A stretch of 64,000 nucleotides of DNA from Brassica napus (Eukaryota; Streptophyta; Magnoliopsida; Brassicales; Brassicaceae). The position numbers and the translations under genes were made by a program. The notes beneath the pieces are model-generated. The model searched no databases, was not told where the DNA came from, and saw nothing but the letters and a program-made list of their open reading frames with translations. Position 1 is the stretch's first letter, and each line of letters begins with the position of its first letter. The stretch lies in the NCBI RefSeq assembly GCF_020379485.1, contig NC_063450.1, positions 51,669,374-51,733,373 of the forward strand, given 5' to 3'. Positions 32,639 through 44,069 of this stretch are shown here, one piece after another.

Positions 32639-35228
32639 TTCTCCCCCTTAATTCCAACTTGAATCTTAGGTATGTTGATCTTCTGAACTCCGATGAACTT
32701 CCATAGACCGTTACTAGGTGCATCGCATTTCTTCGATACGATGTTGCAACAGAACATGAGTATAGATGCTTCACTGCTTCTCTATGACTCTCTCTTAAGC
32801 ATCCTATGGTGCTTCGATACGATGTTGCATCAATCTCAGGCTCCTCCTCTGCCTTTGATACTTTCAAACTCGTGTGTATCAGAACGTGAGTATAGTTACA
32901 TGACTCCATCTTCGTCTTGACAAGTATACCTTGCGTGTATCCTTCTTGTTTGATGTGAATGCCATCAGCTCCTTGCGTTACTTCTATACCAAGATAGTAT
33001 GTAAGCATCTCGAGGTCTGACATCTCGAGGTCTGACATCTCAAATCTTCTTGACATATCTTCTTTGAATTGCTTGATAACATTGAGCGAAGTCCCTGTTA
33101 CAAACAAGTCATCGATGTATATAGCTATGATCAGAAGCTCCCCCTTCTGTTTCTTTTGATATACCGCAGGTTCCTTGGTGCACTTCGTGAACTCCATCTC
33201 CTTAAGAACACGGTCGAGTTTGATGTTCCAAGCTCTCGGAGCTTGACGCAAACCGTATAGTGCTTTGCTAAGTTTGTACACATGATCCTCCTTTCCTTTC
33301 TCCACAAAGCCTTCTGGTTGAGTAACGTATACATCCTCATTTAAGTCTCCATTCAGGAATGCAGTTTTCACATCTAAGTGATGGATCTCCCATCCATTAG
33401 TTGCTGCTAACGCCAAGAGTAGTCGTACGATTTCTATCCGAGCAACTGGTGCAAATACTTCGTCGAAGTCTATGCCTTGTTGTTGCACGTAGCCTTTTGC
33501 GACTAGCCTTGCTTTGTATTTGATCACCGTTCCATCTGCATTCCTATTGATCTTATAGATACACTTCAAACCTATCGGTTTCACACCTGCCGGCTTCTTG
33601 ACGAGCTTCCAGGTCTTATTTTTGATGATAGATTCGATCTCTGCCTTCATTGCATCGATCCACGCTTGTATCACTGCAGTTTCGATGTAACTTTCTGGTT
33701 CACCATCGATGGTGAGCAAGAGTCTGCCACCTTCAAATTCAGCAAGCAGGATGTAATCATCGAACCGCTTTGGTTTTCTGATGTTACAATCATATCTTGA
33801 TGTTACATGCTGGTCTTGGTTTGCATCGTTGTTCTCTGCTACTTGCTCTTGTTCACCTGCTTCTACAGCTTCTTCTTCTTCATTATTGTTTTGCTCTTCG
33901 TGGTGTTGGTGATCTTGATGCTTATCACCATCTCCTTCTTCTGTAACATCAATATGAGGAAGCTTGAATGATCCTGGTTCTTCCTCCACGTTTCTTGATA
34001 GTGTATACGATGCGGTGAGATGTCTAGTTACACCGTTTTCTCCACAAAAACGAATAAAATCAGAAGATGTGAACTCTCCTCCTCTATCGGTGAGAAAATT
34101 CTTGAGTTGTAGCTTCGTTTGATTCTCCACGTACTCCTTGAACTTTTTGAACCGATCGAACGCTTCACTCTTCTCTCTTAGCAGCATCGTCCACACATAT
34201 CTTGAGTAATCATCAATTAAGACAAATACATATCTATTGTTTGTTGGTGTTGATGGTGATATCGGACCGCACAAGTCACCATGTACCAACTCCAATGCGT
34301 GTGATGCTCGATACTTTGCTTTAGGCGGGAAAGATTTCCGAGTTTGCTTCCCAACTAAGCAGGCGCTGCATACATCTTTCTCGTGTATCACCTGAGGCAT
34401 CCCTACTACCATCTCTTTTTCTACCATATTCTTCATGACTCCAAAGTTCACATGTCCTAGCCATGCATGCCACGTCCATGTAACATCAGTTTCTTGTATT
34501 TGAAGACACTTTGGATATTCAACCTCCATTGGCGTCTTGTACAATCGGTTTGGTTGCCTTGCGACTTGTACTAATAGCCTTCCACGGGGATCTTTCAGCA
34601 TCAGTAAGTCTTCTTTCATATTAACCTCACAACCCATCTCGGTTGCTTGTCCAAGACTTATGATATTGTGTTTAAGACTTGGGATGTAGTAGATATCTTT
34701 GAGTGCTCTTCTCTCCCCTGTTTTTCCGATGAACGTGATCGAACCTTTCCCAACAATCTCGACGTTTGATCCATCACCGAATTTGACTTTGCCTTTGATG
34801 CTCTCATCTAGGTTTGAGAAGAACTCTCTCTTGCCTGTCATATGGTTACTTGCACCATTGTCAAGGTACCATATACTCGTATTTCCATCGCATTCATCAA
34901 ACCTCTTAGAAAACACTCTCTCTTCGTTGAGGAATACTACTTCATGCATATATAATGCATCTGCTTCTTGTGTTTCCGTTAGGTTAGCTTCTTCTCTTGG
35001 TCGTGTAGGACAATGTGACACGAAGTGCCCCATCTTGTCGCATCGCCAACATCTAACCTTAGAGTAGTCCTTATTGGTCTTGTCTGAAGCTTCTCCTCTT
35101 TTGTTATGACCATCAGAACCATTAGACCTTCCTCGTCCTCTTCCTCTTCCACCATAACCTCTACCTATGCCTCTTCCTCGCGAGTTGCTATGGCTTCCAC
35201 TACCTTGCATATCATTCTTTCCAAACAT
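32619..35228 (-). pseudogene. Copia pol, internally deleted
   Basis: An 869-codon frame. It starts with a Gly/Arg-rich stretch and CCHC knuckle (CWRCDKMGHFVSHC), then a protease site (LDNGASNHM), GAG-pre-integrase (WHAWLGHVN) and the integrase start with LVHGDLCGP and TDRGGEF. After RHLTASYT it jumps into the acidic hinge before RT, so the region with the third integrase acidic residue is gone. Reverse transcriptase follows with KYKARLVAKGY, NGDLNEDVYV and the catalytic YIDDL. EMSDLEMSDLEM reveals a short coding tandem duplication. RNase H is mostly missing and the frame runs into the 3' LTR. It cannot encode functional integrase. Confidence 0.85.
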
Positions 35229-35258
35229 TAGCTTCGATTGATCTTCATCTTGGGTTTC

Positions 35259-35744
35259 TTATTTGATGCGTTCTTCGAAAGCCTTCAATCTCCCAACAAT
35301 GTCTTTGAATCCCGTTGAATTTAGATCCAACACTTGTTCTAACGAAGCTACGATGTGAATGAACTTCGTTCTTGGAAGTCCCTTCAGAAACTTCTTTACC
35401 AGCTTTGATGCTTCCATTATCTCTCCTAATGCGGCTGCTCTCGATGCTAAGCCTGAAAGTTTTCCTGCGTAGTCATCCACCGTGTCTGTGTCTGTCATCT
35501 TTAGTTTGTCGAACTCAGACATCAAAGTTTGTAACCTTGCTTCTCTCACGCGATCAGCACCTAGGTTACGGGATTTGATAGCTTCCCAAATCTTCTTCGA
35601 TGTATCATGTTCTCCAATCTGAAGTATTAGCGCCTCCGGGACTGATTGAAAGATTATAGCAATCGCCATATTGTTCTTCTTTGCATCGTTACTCCCTGGA
35701 TCAATCGTATCCCAAACTTCGTATAAACGAAGCATCACTTTCAT
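35259..35744 (-). pseudogene. Copia gag fragment with a premature stop
   Basis: 161 codons of capsid: MKVMLRLYEVWDTI, then IWEAIKSRNLGADRVREARLQTL and LKAFEERIK, typical of the UBN2/gag-polypeptide family. The frame ends at a TAA (35259-35261) just before sequence that continues in the same frame into pol (ETQDEDQSKL, then MFGK). One nonsense change therefore split an original gag-pol frame. A stop directly precedes the first Met, so the capsid N-terminus is also lost. Confidence 0.8.
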
Positions 35745-35907
35745 TCACATCGACCATACGGTGTAGTTGGTCGATGTTAGCATCGGACATCGTATGTCCT
35801 TCTTCATCTCAAGACCTTTATCACGTGCTTGAGAATCGTCTCTCATGTTTTGATCGAAGTTACAACTCTTATAAACGACCTTCGAAACCTGGAGCTCTGA
35901 TACCAAT

Positions 35908-36192
35908 TAAAGTTGCACAAACACAAAGATGATAAGAACTTCTCTTCTTATTAGATTTAGAAACTCTCTCAAAACTAAACCTTTCAATGTGTTTCTCTTG
36001 ATGAAACATCTCTCCATGAGAACTCTTTATATAGGAAGAAGCTACATCTTTTCCTAAAGGCGAAGCTACATCTTTTCCTAATAATAATATGGAAACGTTC
36101 CTAAGCTCGATATGTTTTCCTTTTTCCTTAACCCATCAAACTTCACTTTAATGAGTTAACTTGCTTCTTAAGTTAATTGGAATTATCCAACA
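35908..36192 (-). repeat. 5' LTR of the upstream Copia
   Basis: Same ends as the LTR at 32357-32638 and followed inward by the primer-binding site. It abuts the GGGGA duplication on its outer side. Confidence 0.88.
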
Positions 36193-36331
36193 GGGGAAGC
36201 AAATTTTTGAGGCAGAGCATGAATAAATAATTATCGCTTTATTATTATTACCAACCATATGACATTTTAATTTTTCTGATGGCCACATGAGAGCTCTTAA
36301 AATTTTACATGATTTTTTGGACGATTGTGGC

Positions 36332-37010
36332 TAGGGGTGGGCGTTCGGGTATCCATTCGGGTTCGGTTCGGGTTTATTCGGGTTTCGGATTTTCGGGGTT
36401 AAAGATTTTAGCTCCATTCGGGTATTTCTAAATTTTGGTTCGGGTTCGGTTCGGATCTTTGCGGGTTCGGTTCGGGTTCGGATAACCCATTTAAATGATT
36501 TTTAAAATTTTAAAATTCAATATATAGTTTCAATTTCTCAAAATCTGTAAATAAAATACTATATAACATATAAACTTGAATAACATATGTCAGAGTACCT
36601 AAACTTAACATATAAATTGGTTTGTTTGAATATTTTGATAGACAATCAATAGACATTTCAACTATTTTTGGTGTTTTGAGTATATTTTATACTATTTTAG
36701 AAATTTACTTTTGAATATTTGTATATATTTTCAAGTATTTTAGACAACTTAAAAGTATCTTATATATTTTGAATGTTTTTAATATACATTGAATCTAAAA
36801 ATAATTAATATATTTAGATATATAAATCTATTTCGGATACATTCGGGTACCCGAAATACTTCGGTTCGGGTCGGGTTCGGTTTCGGTTCTCTGGATACCA
36901 AAATTTTGAACCCGTTCGGATATTTAATCAATTTCGGTTCGAATTCGGTACTACTTTTTCGGATCGGGTTCGGTTCGGTTCTTCGGATTCGAATTTTTTG
37001 CCCAGCCCTA
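36332..37010. mobile_element. hAT-type MITE (679 bp) with 8-bp target duplication
   Basis: Bounded by the perfect 8-bp duplication ATTGTGGC (36324-36331 and 37011-37018). The ends are TAGGGGTGGGCG and, reversed, TAGGGCTGGGCA. Both flanks are packed with TTCGGGTTCGGTTCGGG motifs in inverted arrangement around an AT-rich core, a pattern of multiple subterminal transposase-binding sites. A short open frame across it is not a gene. Confidence 0.85.
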
Positions 37011-37018
37011 ATTGTGGC

Positions 37019-37830
37019 TGAAAAAAGAAACTAATTATATTAAAAATGTGCATGGAACATTCGCACGTCTATCACTTTCGCATCCATGCAGTGTCATGAC
37101 CGTGGGATTGTAGTTGTACATAAACCCGATGTATTCAAATATATCCATGGCAAGGGAAATGATATGTAGTTAGCTAACAATTTACAAGTATTCAGATAAT
37201 AACTAGTAAGCCTAGATGTTTGGTTCAAAAAATAATTTTCTAATTTGTGTGTATTTAGATTTATTGATTGAGGATTGAAGACTTTGAAATTAAACTCTTC
37301 TAGTGATATTGAAAAAGAAAACTTATCACACTACTGTAGTTCCTATACTTTAATATCTTCCCAAACTATCATATTCAACATGATATAAGTTATTTAACAT
37401 TTTTACGAAAAAGAAAAACATGATATGAGTGAGTTTCCATATTTATGTATGTTGTAAACATGAAGTTACTGCTAAATAAAATTCTGGTTAGCATGGTAAA
37501 AAATTGTGTATTTCTAAGAAAGGAACGTATAGGAATAAAATTGTAAGAATGAAAAGAAATGGTTGTTCCATTCCATATTTAACAATGAATAACTTTGTTC
37601 TTTGTTTTTCTAAAAAAAGAAATGGTAGGAAATGAGAAGGAAAAATTATTTATTATAAATGGTGTTTTTTTTAGGAATGTTAGGGAATGAACTATTCCTC
37701 GTCGTTCCTTGGTCACCATTCATACCCGACAGCAAAATGATATAAAACTCCTTTTGGTGGTATCGAAATTCTGAATCTATCAACGAAATTCACTTTATTG
37801 AAAATTTGCTTTAAGATTAAAAACCCAAAT
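37019..37830. other. Intergenic, no gene seen
   Basis: AT-rich sequence upstream of the first DEFL gene. A stretch at about 37520-37730 has inverted GGAATGA/TCATTCC motifs but no clear element ends. Confidence 0.5.
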
Positions 37831-38404
37831 ATGATCAAGATAACTTCTTCGCTTGTGTTCCCAATGATCTGTATTATCATGTTTTCTTTAGGTATGCATT
37901 TATCTTAAATTTATTCATAATTATTTTAAAACAAATTTTAATAATATTATTTAATTTCTACGGTATTTATTAGCATGTCCTAAATGTTGTAGTATTTTGT
38001 TGTGTTAGCCTTAATTAACATTAGCATTTATAATATTTCATTTATATTATATATCTTAGCATATATTATAAGTTTTCAGGTTTGAAGTAGTAGTTTCTCC
38101 TAAATACTTATACTTTCTATGTTATCTAACTGTTAAAACGTTTGTGTTTGATACAGTTGAGCAAAATATGAGTTGTTTGACAATTCTTGATGAACGTGGT
38201 GTCACCTGTGGTGCCACATGCAAGGATAGATTTGGACCAGCTACACGTTCTTTATTTGAGCCGGACGGTGGTATTTGGCGATGTGTTTGCATCTATCTAC
38301 CCATGTCCACTTTACATGAGTCCGAATTCTGCATTGCTTTAAAATCTCTCAGTCTTCTAAATGAATTATATTTTTATAAAACTCTCTTCAATAAAAAACG
38401 ATAA
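37831..38404 (+). CDS. Defensin-like (DEFL) peptide gene 1, degenerate
   Basis: Exon 1 (37831-37891) encodes a 20-residue hydrophobic signal peptide. Exon 2 (38157-38404) continues in phase, for about 103 residues. The exon border falls at the same place and phase as in the other DEFL genes of this cluster. Exon 2 begins VEQNMSC and keeps part of a first cysteine domain (CGATCKDRFGPA, RCVCIY). It then diverges, with loss of the second cysteine domain found in its neighbours. It may be a shortened functional peptide or a decaying copy. Secretion is predicted. Confidence 0.55.
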
Positions 38405-38652
38405 ATAAAAATGGATAAATAAAAATGTTTTTGGCAAAAGTATAAATCCTATTTTTCTAATCATGCCCGTACAAAGATGGTCCACAGTGTTGGGGGAGGG
38501 GTGGCATTATGCACGTCTTATTACCAATGTCAAACACTATTTTCCTGTTTGTAGGCTCAAGAATTTGGAGCTTGACAGATTACGGCAATGGTGAAGTTTT
38601 AGTTTGTGTACATGCATGTGTTACATATGGAAGAGATTATAAGAGTGATTTT

Positions 38653-38744
38653 AAGAACTTTTTTTTTGGTCCAGATCATCTCCTATTTCTCTCACGCTTA
38701 CGGCATAAAATCTCATTTGACGACCGAGAATAATATTTATACGG
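38653..38744. repeat. Paralogous segment with the empty site of the 44-kb Helitron
   Basis: This segment (GGTCCAGATCATCTCCTATTTCTCTCACGC.. to AATAATATTTATACGGA) is duplicated at 43995-44069 plus 45095-45100. In the second copy the A/T dinucleotide here at 38739-38740 is split by the Helitron 44070-45094. It is thus an intact pre-insertion copy. Confidence 0.8.
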
Positions 38745-39002
38745 AATAGATTATAATATTTAGCAATAAATCGGGTAGGATATTTTTCCGGTTTTATTTT
38801 AAGCACTGCAAGATTTTTATTGACTTATTTAGCTATTTATGTATTGAAAATGAACATGCTATTTGGGAAATAAATCAGTAAGAATATGTTTATTTTGGAA
38901 TCATTAGTTTGCTATAAAATAGATTATCTAATATTCCCCGATGATATGCGAACAATTTACCCAGAGAAAGGGGTTTAGAAGAAAACTAGAAAACGTGAAA
39001 AA

Positions 39003-39654
39003 ATGCAGAGGACAACTTCTCTTGTATTCCTTGTTAACTTCCTAATCATATTTACCTCAGGTATTGTTTTACATACATTCGATAAACTTACGGTTCATAT
39101 ATGATTATGTGATCACAATATATAACAAATTTTGATACTGTCGAAACTCGCTTCTTCATAAAAAAAAAGATGTCAGTGTAATTGTTATATGATGTCTTTT
39201 TGGAAGGATTAATTTTTATATAATTATAAGGATAAGGTATGTAAAATATAATATGTGAAAATCATTAAAAAAAATGTACAAATCTAACAGGTACAACGAT
39301 AATAATATGTTTAATGTAATTTTTTTAATAATGTATTCAAATGTTGCAGTTGTAAATCAGAGTAGAGCAGCAACATGCGTTAAGACTGAAGGCCCTTGTG
39401 AGAACTGTGACCAGAAATGCCTGGCCAAATTCGGACCATCAGTTAACACCCAATGTGGGAATTCGCAGTGCTTATGCATCTACGAGTGCCCACCTTCACC
39501 GCCTAAAGTATGCAACGGTGGGGCAGGTCTCTGTTCTCAGAATTGTCCTGAAAAATGCTGTGATACGAATTGTGCAACAAAGTTTAATGGTGGACATGGA
39601 TCTTGTGCCACGCTTGGTAATATTAATTTGTGCCAATGCGAGTACCCTTGTTAG
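39003..39654 (+). CDS. Defensin-like (DEFL) two-domain peptide gene 2
   Basis: Exon 1 39003-39060 (signal peptide of 19 residues) and exon 2 39350-39654, about 120 residues. The mature part holds two successive cysteine-rich domains joined by a Pro-rich linker (CPPSPPKVC). The first has CENCDQKCLAKFGPS and CLCIYEC; the second starts CNGGAGLCSQNC and ends CQCEYPC. This is the plant low-molecular-weight cysteine-rich (LCR)/DEFL family; Arabidopsis has LCR genes in the matching interval before ARF16. A secreted peptide in defence or reproductive signalling is the family expectation; no specific role can be read here. Confidence 0.8.
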
Positions 39655-40332
39655 AATCGGTTGATAAATTTTTAAACCAGATGGTTTTCTTTGATTATTG
39701 TAACCATAATAATGCGATAATATATAAAATTATTCTTATCATTCTCGGTTTGTGGAGACTTTCTGTGAACTGGAATTGAATCAATTTGCTATATTTTGGT
39801 AGGCATGATATAGTTTTGTTTGTTTTCTTACATACAGTAATCAACAAAAATTCTGACACCGAACAGACGCATCCAAAAATATATGTAAAACCATTTAAGT
39901 CCTAAATCCAAAATAAATTTAATACTTTGATTAGCCCTGAACATTTAGTTTTTGGTTTAGGTTCTAGTTTGGTTATTTGGTTCTAGAAGTTTAAAATGCA
40001 TTGGGTATTTAGAAAACTCGGTTTGGTTTCAATTCAATTATTTTAGTTTTCGGTTATGTTCAGAAAATAAAATTGGAAATCGGCTAGTATCTGAAGTAAT
40101 TTTAGATCTCATTCGGTTTCCTTTTTGGTTAATTTGAGTTAAAAGTCCAAAAATTCGAGTTTTCATATTAAATATCAATTTCTTTTTTTTTTTTGGGAGG
40201 AGGATTTTCGGATCAAAATTTGAATAATTCAGATAATTTTAAATATTCTCGATAAAAATATTCTAATTATTCATTTTTAGGTATTTCAGTTTATAAAACT
40301 AAATATAGTTAATATTTATGAAAAATATCCTG

Positions 40333-40465
40333 TTAATTCATATATTATAAGTTTTCTTGTTTGGAGTAGTAATTTCTCAAAATACTAATATTTTCTATGT
40401 TATCTAATTGTAAAAACGTTTGTGTTTGATACATTTGAGCAGAATATGAGTTGTTTGACATCCAT
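40333..40465 (+). pseudogene. DEFL gene 1-like fragment
   Basis: Matches about 38055-38190: the end of the intron and the first codons of exon 2 of DEFL gene 1 (GTTTGTGTTTGATACATTTGAGC, then AATATGAGTTGTTTGAC). The splice acceptor is destroyed (ACAG to ACAT) and similarity ends after 30 coding bases, about 40 bp before the LINE 3' end. It is a dead partial duplicate. Confidence 0.7.
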
Positions 40466-40502
40466 TGTACTATTTGAGAAGTGATTTGCTATATAATAAT
40501 GT

Positions 40503-43337
40503 TTTTTTTATAGGAAACATTCACAGACTCATGTAGACTATGTGAACCAAGGCGGCAACTCTGCATCTATGTGTACAACGAAAGATGGTTGTTTCTGAGC
40601 ATTGCGTGCCAAGCGATCCGCCTTTATGTTTTCCGTCCTAGGTACATGAACGATATCTGAGTTGGTGAAGTTTCTTCTCAAAAACTTAATGTCTTCCAAG
40701 TAGCTTTCAAATGCTGGCCATTCCTCTGGTTCCGAAACCATCTTTACCAATTGAGAAAAATTCGTTGCAAACGTAACCCGAAACTGTCTTAAATTCTTCA
40801 TGCATTCCATTGCCCAAATTAATGCCTCCATCTCCGCATGAAGAGGTGAGAGACATGCCCTTACATTACTTGCCTCTAACAAACCCTCAAACCCCGGTAG
40901 CGTGCTGAACCAACCTTGCTCTGAAAATAAATCCTTATCTTTCCAAGAACCGTCTGTGAAACATCATCTTCCTGTAGTCCATGAATTAGGTCTGATTTGT
41001 ACTTCAGGTACCAACCTGGGATTATTGATAACATGTGCCTCAGCCCAAAGTGTTGATTCCAATTCTGCTAAGTTAAGCGTTTCCTTCGGATCAATATCAA
41101 GATTACTGAAAACTTTATTATTTCGGCCCTTCCAGATGTACCATAATATCCATGCAAACTGATGGTCCTCCATTTTTGGGTTAACTCTCCAAAACAGATG
41201 TTCCATATTAGCAAAAAGAAAGCCAATAGGAAAAAGGTTTGGGCTCGATGGAATCTTAGATAGTGCCACACTTGACGTGCAGGGGGACATTCGAAAAACA
41301 CATGATTTATTGATTCCTCTGGGTCTCCACACCGTGCACAACTTGTATATCCTTGTATTCCTCTCGATTTTAAATTTTTTGTCACTGCTATACAACATGT
41401 CAGCAGCTGCCATAAGAAATGCCTTAACTTCGGAGGACACTTCACTTTCCAACATAATGCCTTAAGTATGTCCACATTGGGGCCATAAAATTCTGGTGAT
41501 TTTTCCTTGTCAGGATAGATCCTTTCTACTTGATACCATGATTGTACCGTGTATTTTTCATTATTAGTGAAATGCCAACCATTCCTATCTTCCATCTGAT
41601 TTCTACTCAAAAGAATAATTTCAATCATTTTTGCATCATGGGGTTCCACCAAAGTCCTAATTGCCTGTAAATTTCATGTTCGGGATTCCTAATTAATGAG
41701 AGAATCCACTGTGAGGTCCGGGTAACTGTTATGAAAGTTTTTGTTAGCTGGTCTCGGGCGAGTGGATGGGATCCAAGGATCATTTCATACTGAAATAGAT
41801 GACCATGTTCCAATCCTTTTGATTAGTCCTTACAAACCAGAGATCTAGCAGAGATAATACTCCTCCAGCCATATGACGGGGAATATGAGCGAATCGGTTC
41901 CAGAGGTGAAGCATTCATGTAGTACCGTCCTTTGAAAACTCGAGAGAAAAGAGCATTTGGCTTCTCGATCAGCCGCCACAATTGCTTTCCAAGCATCGCC
42001 ATATTAAAATCAGTCAAATTCTTGAAGCCTAGCCCACCATTATCCTTATATACACATAATTTATCCCATGATTTCCAATGCCAAAACTGAGCTACTGCAC
42101 TCGTTAGTTTCTTTACTGTCGCTTTCGGTAACCAATACACAGACATCACATGGTTTGGCAGAGCCGTGATCACCGATTTAATAATCACCTCTTTTCTCCC
42201 CTTGGTAAAAAATCTAAAAGTCCAACCATTCACCCTATTATTCAGACGATCTTGTACAAAACCAAACACTTGTACCTTAGATCCTCCTAGACTTTCTCGC
42301 AAGCCTAAATAAGAACCCATTCCGCCAAGGTTCTGAATCCCCAAAATATCTCTCAACTCCTGACGGCTGGATTCATCAATCTTATGTCCAAATTGAATTG
42401 AGGATTTCTGAAAATTAATTTGTTGCCCTGAAACAGCCTCATAATCCTTTAGTATGTTGAGAATAGTCTGATACTCTTCTTTGTTTGCATTACAAAAGAA
42501 CAGACTATCATCTGCAAATAGCAAATGAGAAATTGCTGGACACACTCTTGCTACCTTCATACCGGTTAATTGTTTCACTCCCTCCGCCTTTTTTATATTT
42601 GTAATTAAAGCCTCAGTACACATAATAAATAAATAAGGAGATAAGGGATCCCCTTGACATAATCCCCGCTGAGGGGTTATAAGGCCTCGTGGCTGCCCAT
42701 TGAGAAGTACTCTATATTGAACTGAAGATATACACCCTCACATTAATTTAACCCAATGAGGATCAAATCTCATTTTGTGAAGGAGAGCCTCGATAAAATT
42801 TCATTCTATCCGATCATATGCCTTACTCATATCCGTTTTAATTGCCATAAACTTATTTTGACAAGACTTGTTGGTTCGCAAACCATGAAACATTTCCTGG
42901 GCAATAAGAATATTATCCGATATTCCTTCCTGCCACAAAAGCCGATTTTGTTTCCGAAATTAGACGGGGGAGACAACTTTTCAGCCTTTGATACAAAACT
43001 TTGGAGATAATCTTATAACGAACGTTACATAAACTTATCGGTCTTAATTCCGTCATCCTTGTAGGTCTCTCTATTTTTGGAATCATACAAATATTAGTTA
43101 TGTTTAACCGTGGGTCCATATCTCCTGTGATCAAAAAATTATTCACCAACTCAACCAGATCCTTTTTAATGATATTCCAGGAGTGCTGAAAGAAGAGAGT
43201 TGTCATTCCATCCGGGCCTGGCGCTTTCTCTGGATGCATCATGAATAAAGCTTGTCAAACCTCTTCCTCCGTTGCTAATCGCAGTAGCATTTGATTCATC
43301 TGGGGAGAAATTGATGGCCCTATCTCCTCCAAAAAAC
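40503..43337 (-). pseudogene. 5'-truncated LINE (non-LTR) ORF2 remnant
   Basis: In minus-strand order: reverse transcriptase start ([44 protein letters not shown]) at 43242-42913, and a stop-interrupted palm region ([15 protein letters not shown], about 42850). Next come the catalytic LLFADDSLFF with the thumb (42623-41823), a zinc-binding reverse-transcriptase domain (LKALCWKVKCPPKLRHFLWQLL, ARCGDPEESINHVFFEC; 41652-41068), and an RNase H (HAEMEALIWAMECM; 40882-40538). Frames shift several times. A short A-rich run follows the stop (reverse of 40503-40512), consistent with a poly(A)-ended insertion. The endonuclease and ORF1 are missing. Confidence 0.88.
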
Positions 43338-43547
43338 TATCAAAATCGACATTAAATATAAATGTTAATGTCACAATTAACTTTAAGTCATGTCATCATT
43401 GTTAATATGTCATGTCATCATTTTTCTTTCAAAATCATCACCATAATGATTTTGAAAAAAAGATGATGACATGACATACTAACAATGATGACATGGCTTG
43501 AAGTTAATTGTGACATTGACATTTATATTTAATGTTGATCTTTGGTA
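43338..43547. mobile_element. Foldback MITE (about 210 bp)
   Basis: Two arms of about 90 bp are near-perfect inverted repeats (left CGACATTAAATATAAATG.., right CATTTATATTTAATGTTG; also ATGATGACATGACAT and its complement), around a small AATCATCACCATAATGATT centre. The whole sequence would form a long hairpin. It lies exactly at the truncated 5' end of the LINE. Target duplication unclear. Confidence 0.75.
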
Positions 43548-44069
43548 AGTTTTTTAAAATATGGTAACAAATCATATACCATCATTAATATAACTATAAA
43601 TAATATAATTGTAGAGATACAAATATAAATATAAATAATTTTCGAAATATTATTTAATTATATATTTTCTATACATATATATATGTATATTATTATTAAA
43701 TATAAATATAAATTTAAAATATTTTTTTTATCTTCATTTGTACATGTAATTAAATTAAAATTAAATATTAAATATTGTAATAAAATTTAAAATTGAACAA
43801 AACTTTATTTTTAATATAGTTAAAAACCGGTCAATTCAAAAACAAAAAACGTATTGATGAATAAATGATTTGCATTGACAAAAATTATTTCTCTGTTTAA
43901 TTGTATCTTTTTAGAGATGTCACTATTTTGTGAAAAATCTAACCAAAACTGCTAAATATTATATATCTGTAATAAGAGAGATTTGAGAAATTTTTTTGGT
44001 CCATATCATCATCTATTTCTCTCACACTTTTGGCATAAAATCTCATTTGACGACAGAGAATAATATTTA

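Larger units (their letters stand above)
32352..36197 (-). mobile_element. Defective Ty1-copia element upstream of the Core-2 gene
   Basis: The element occupies 32357-36192, with target duplication GGGGA at 32352-32356 and 36193-36197. The LTRs are 282 and 285 bp and differ at about 14 positions plus a 3-bp indel, much older than the Copia at 9 kb. On the minus strand the 5' LTR is followed by ATTGGTATCAGAGC (initiator-Met primer-binding site, about 35894-35907). A GGGGGAGAA polypurine tract precedes the other LTR (32639-32648). The coding region is degraded (see the gag and pol entries). It lies in the 5' leader or promoter of the Core-2/I-branching gene and is transcribed in the same direction. 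Confidence 0.92.

Noticed and set aside
40333..40465. Fifth functional DEFL gene
   Set aside because: Acceptor is mutated and no cysteine domain follows.
41068..43242. Several separate host genes on the minus strand
   Set aside because: All match successive domains of one decayed LINE ORF2 in shifted frames.
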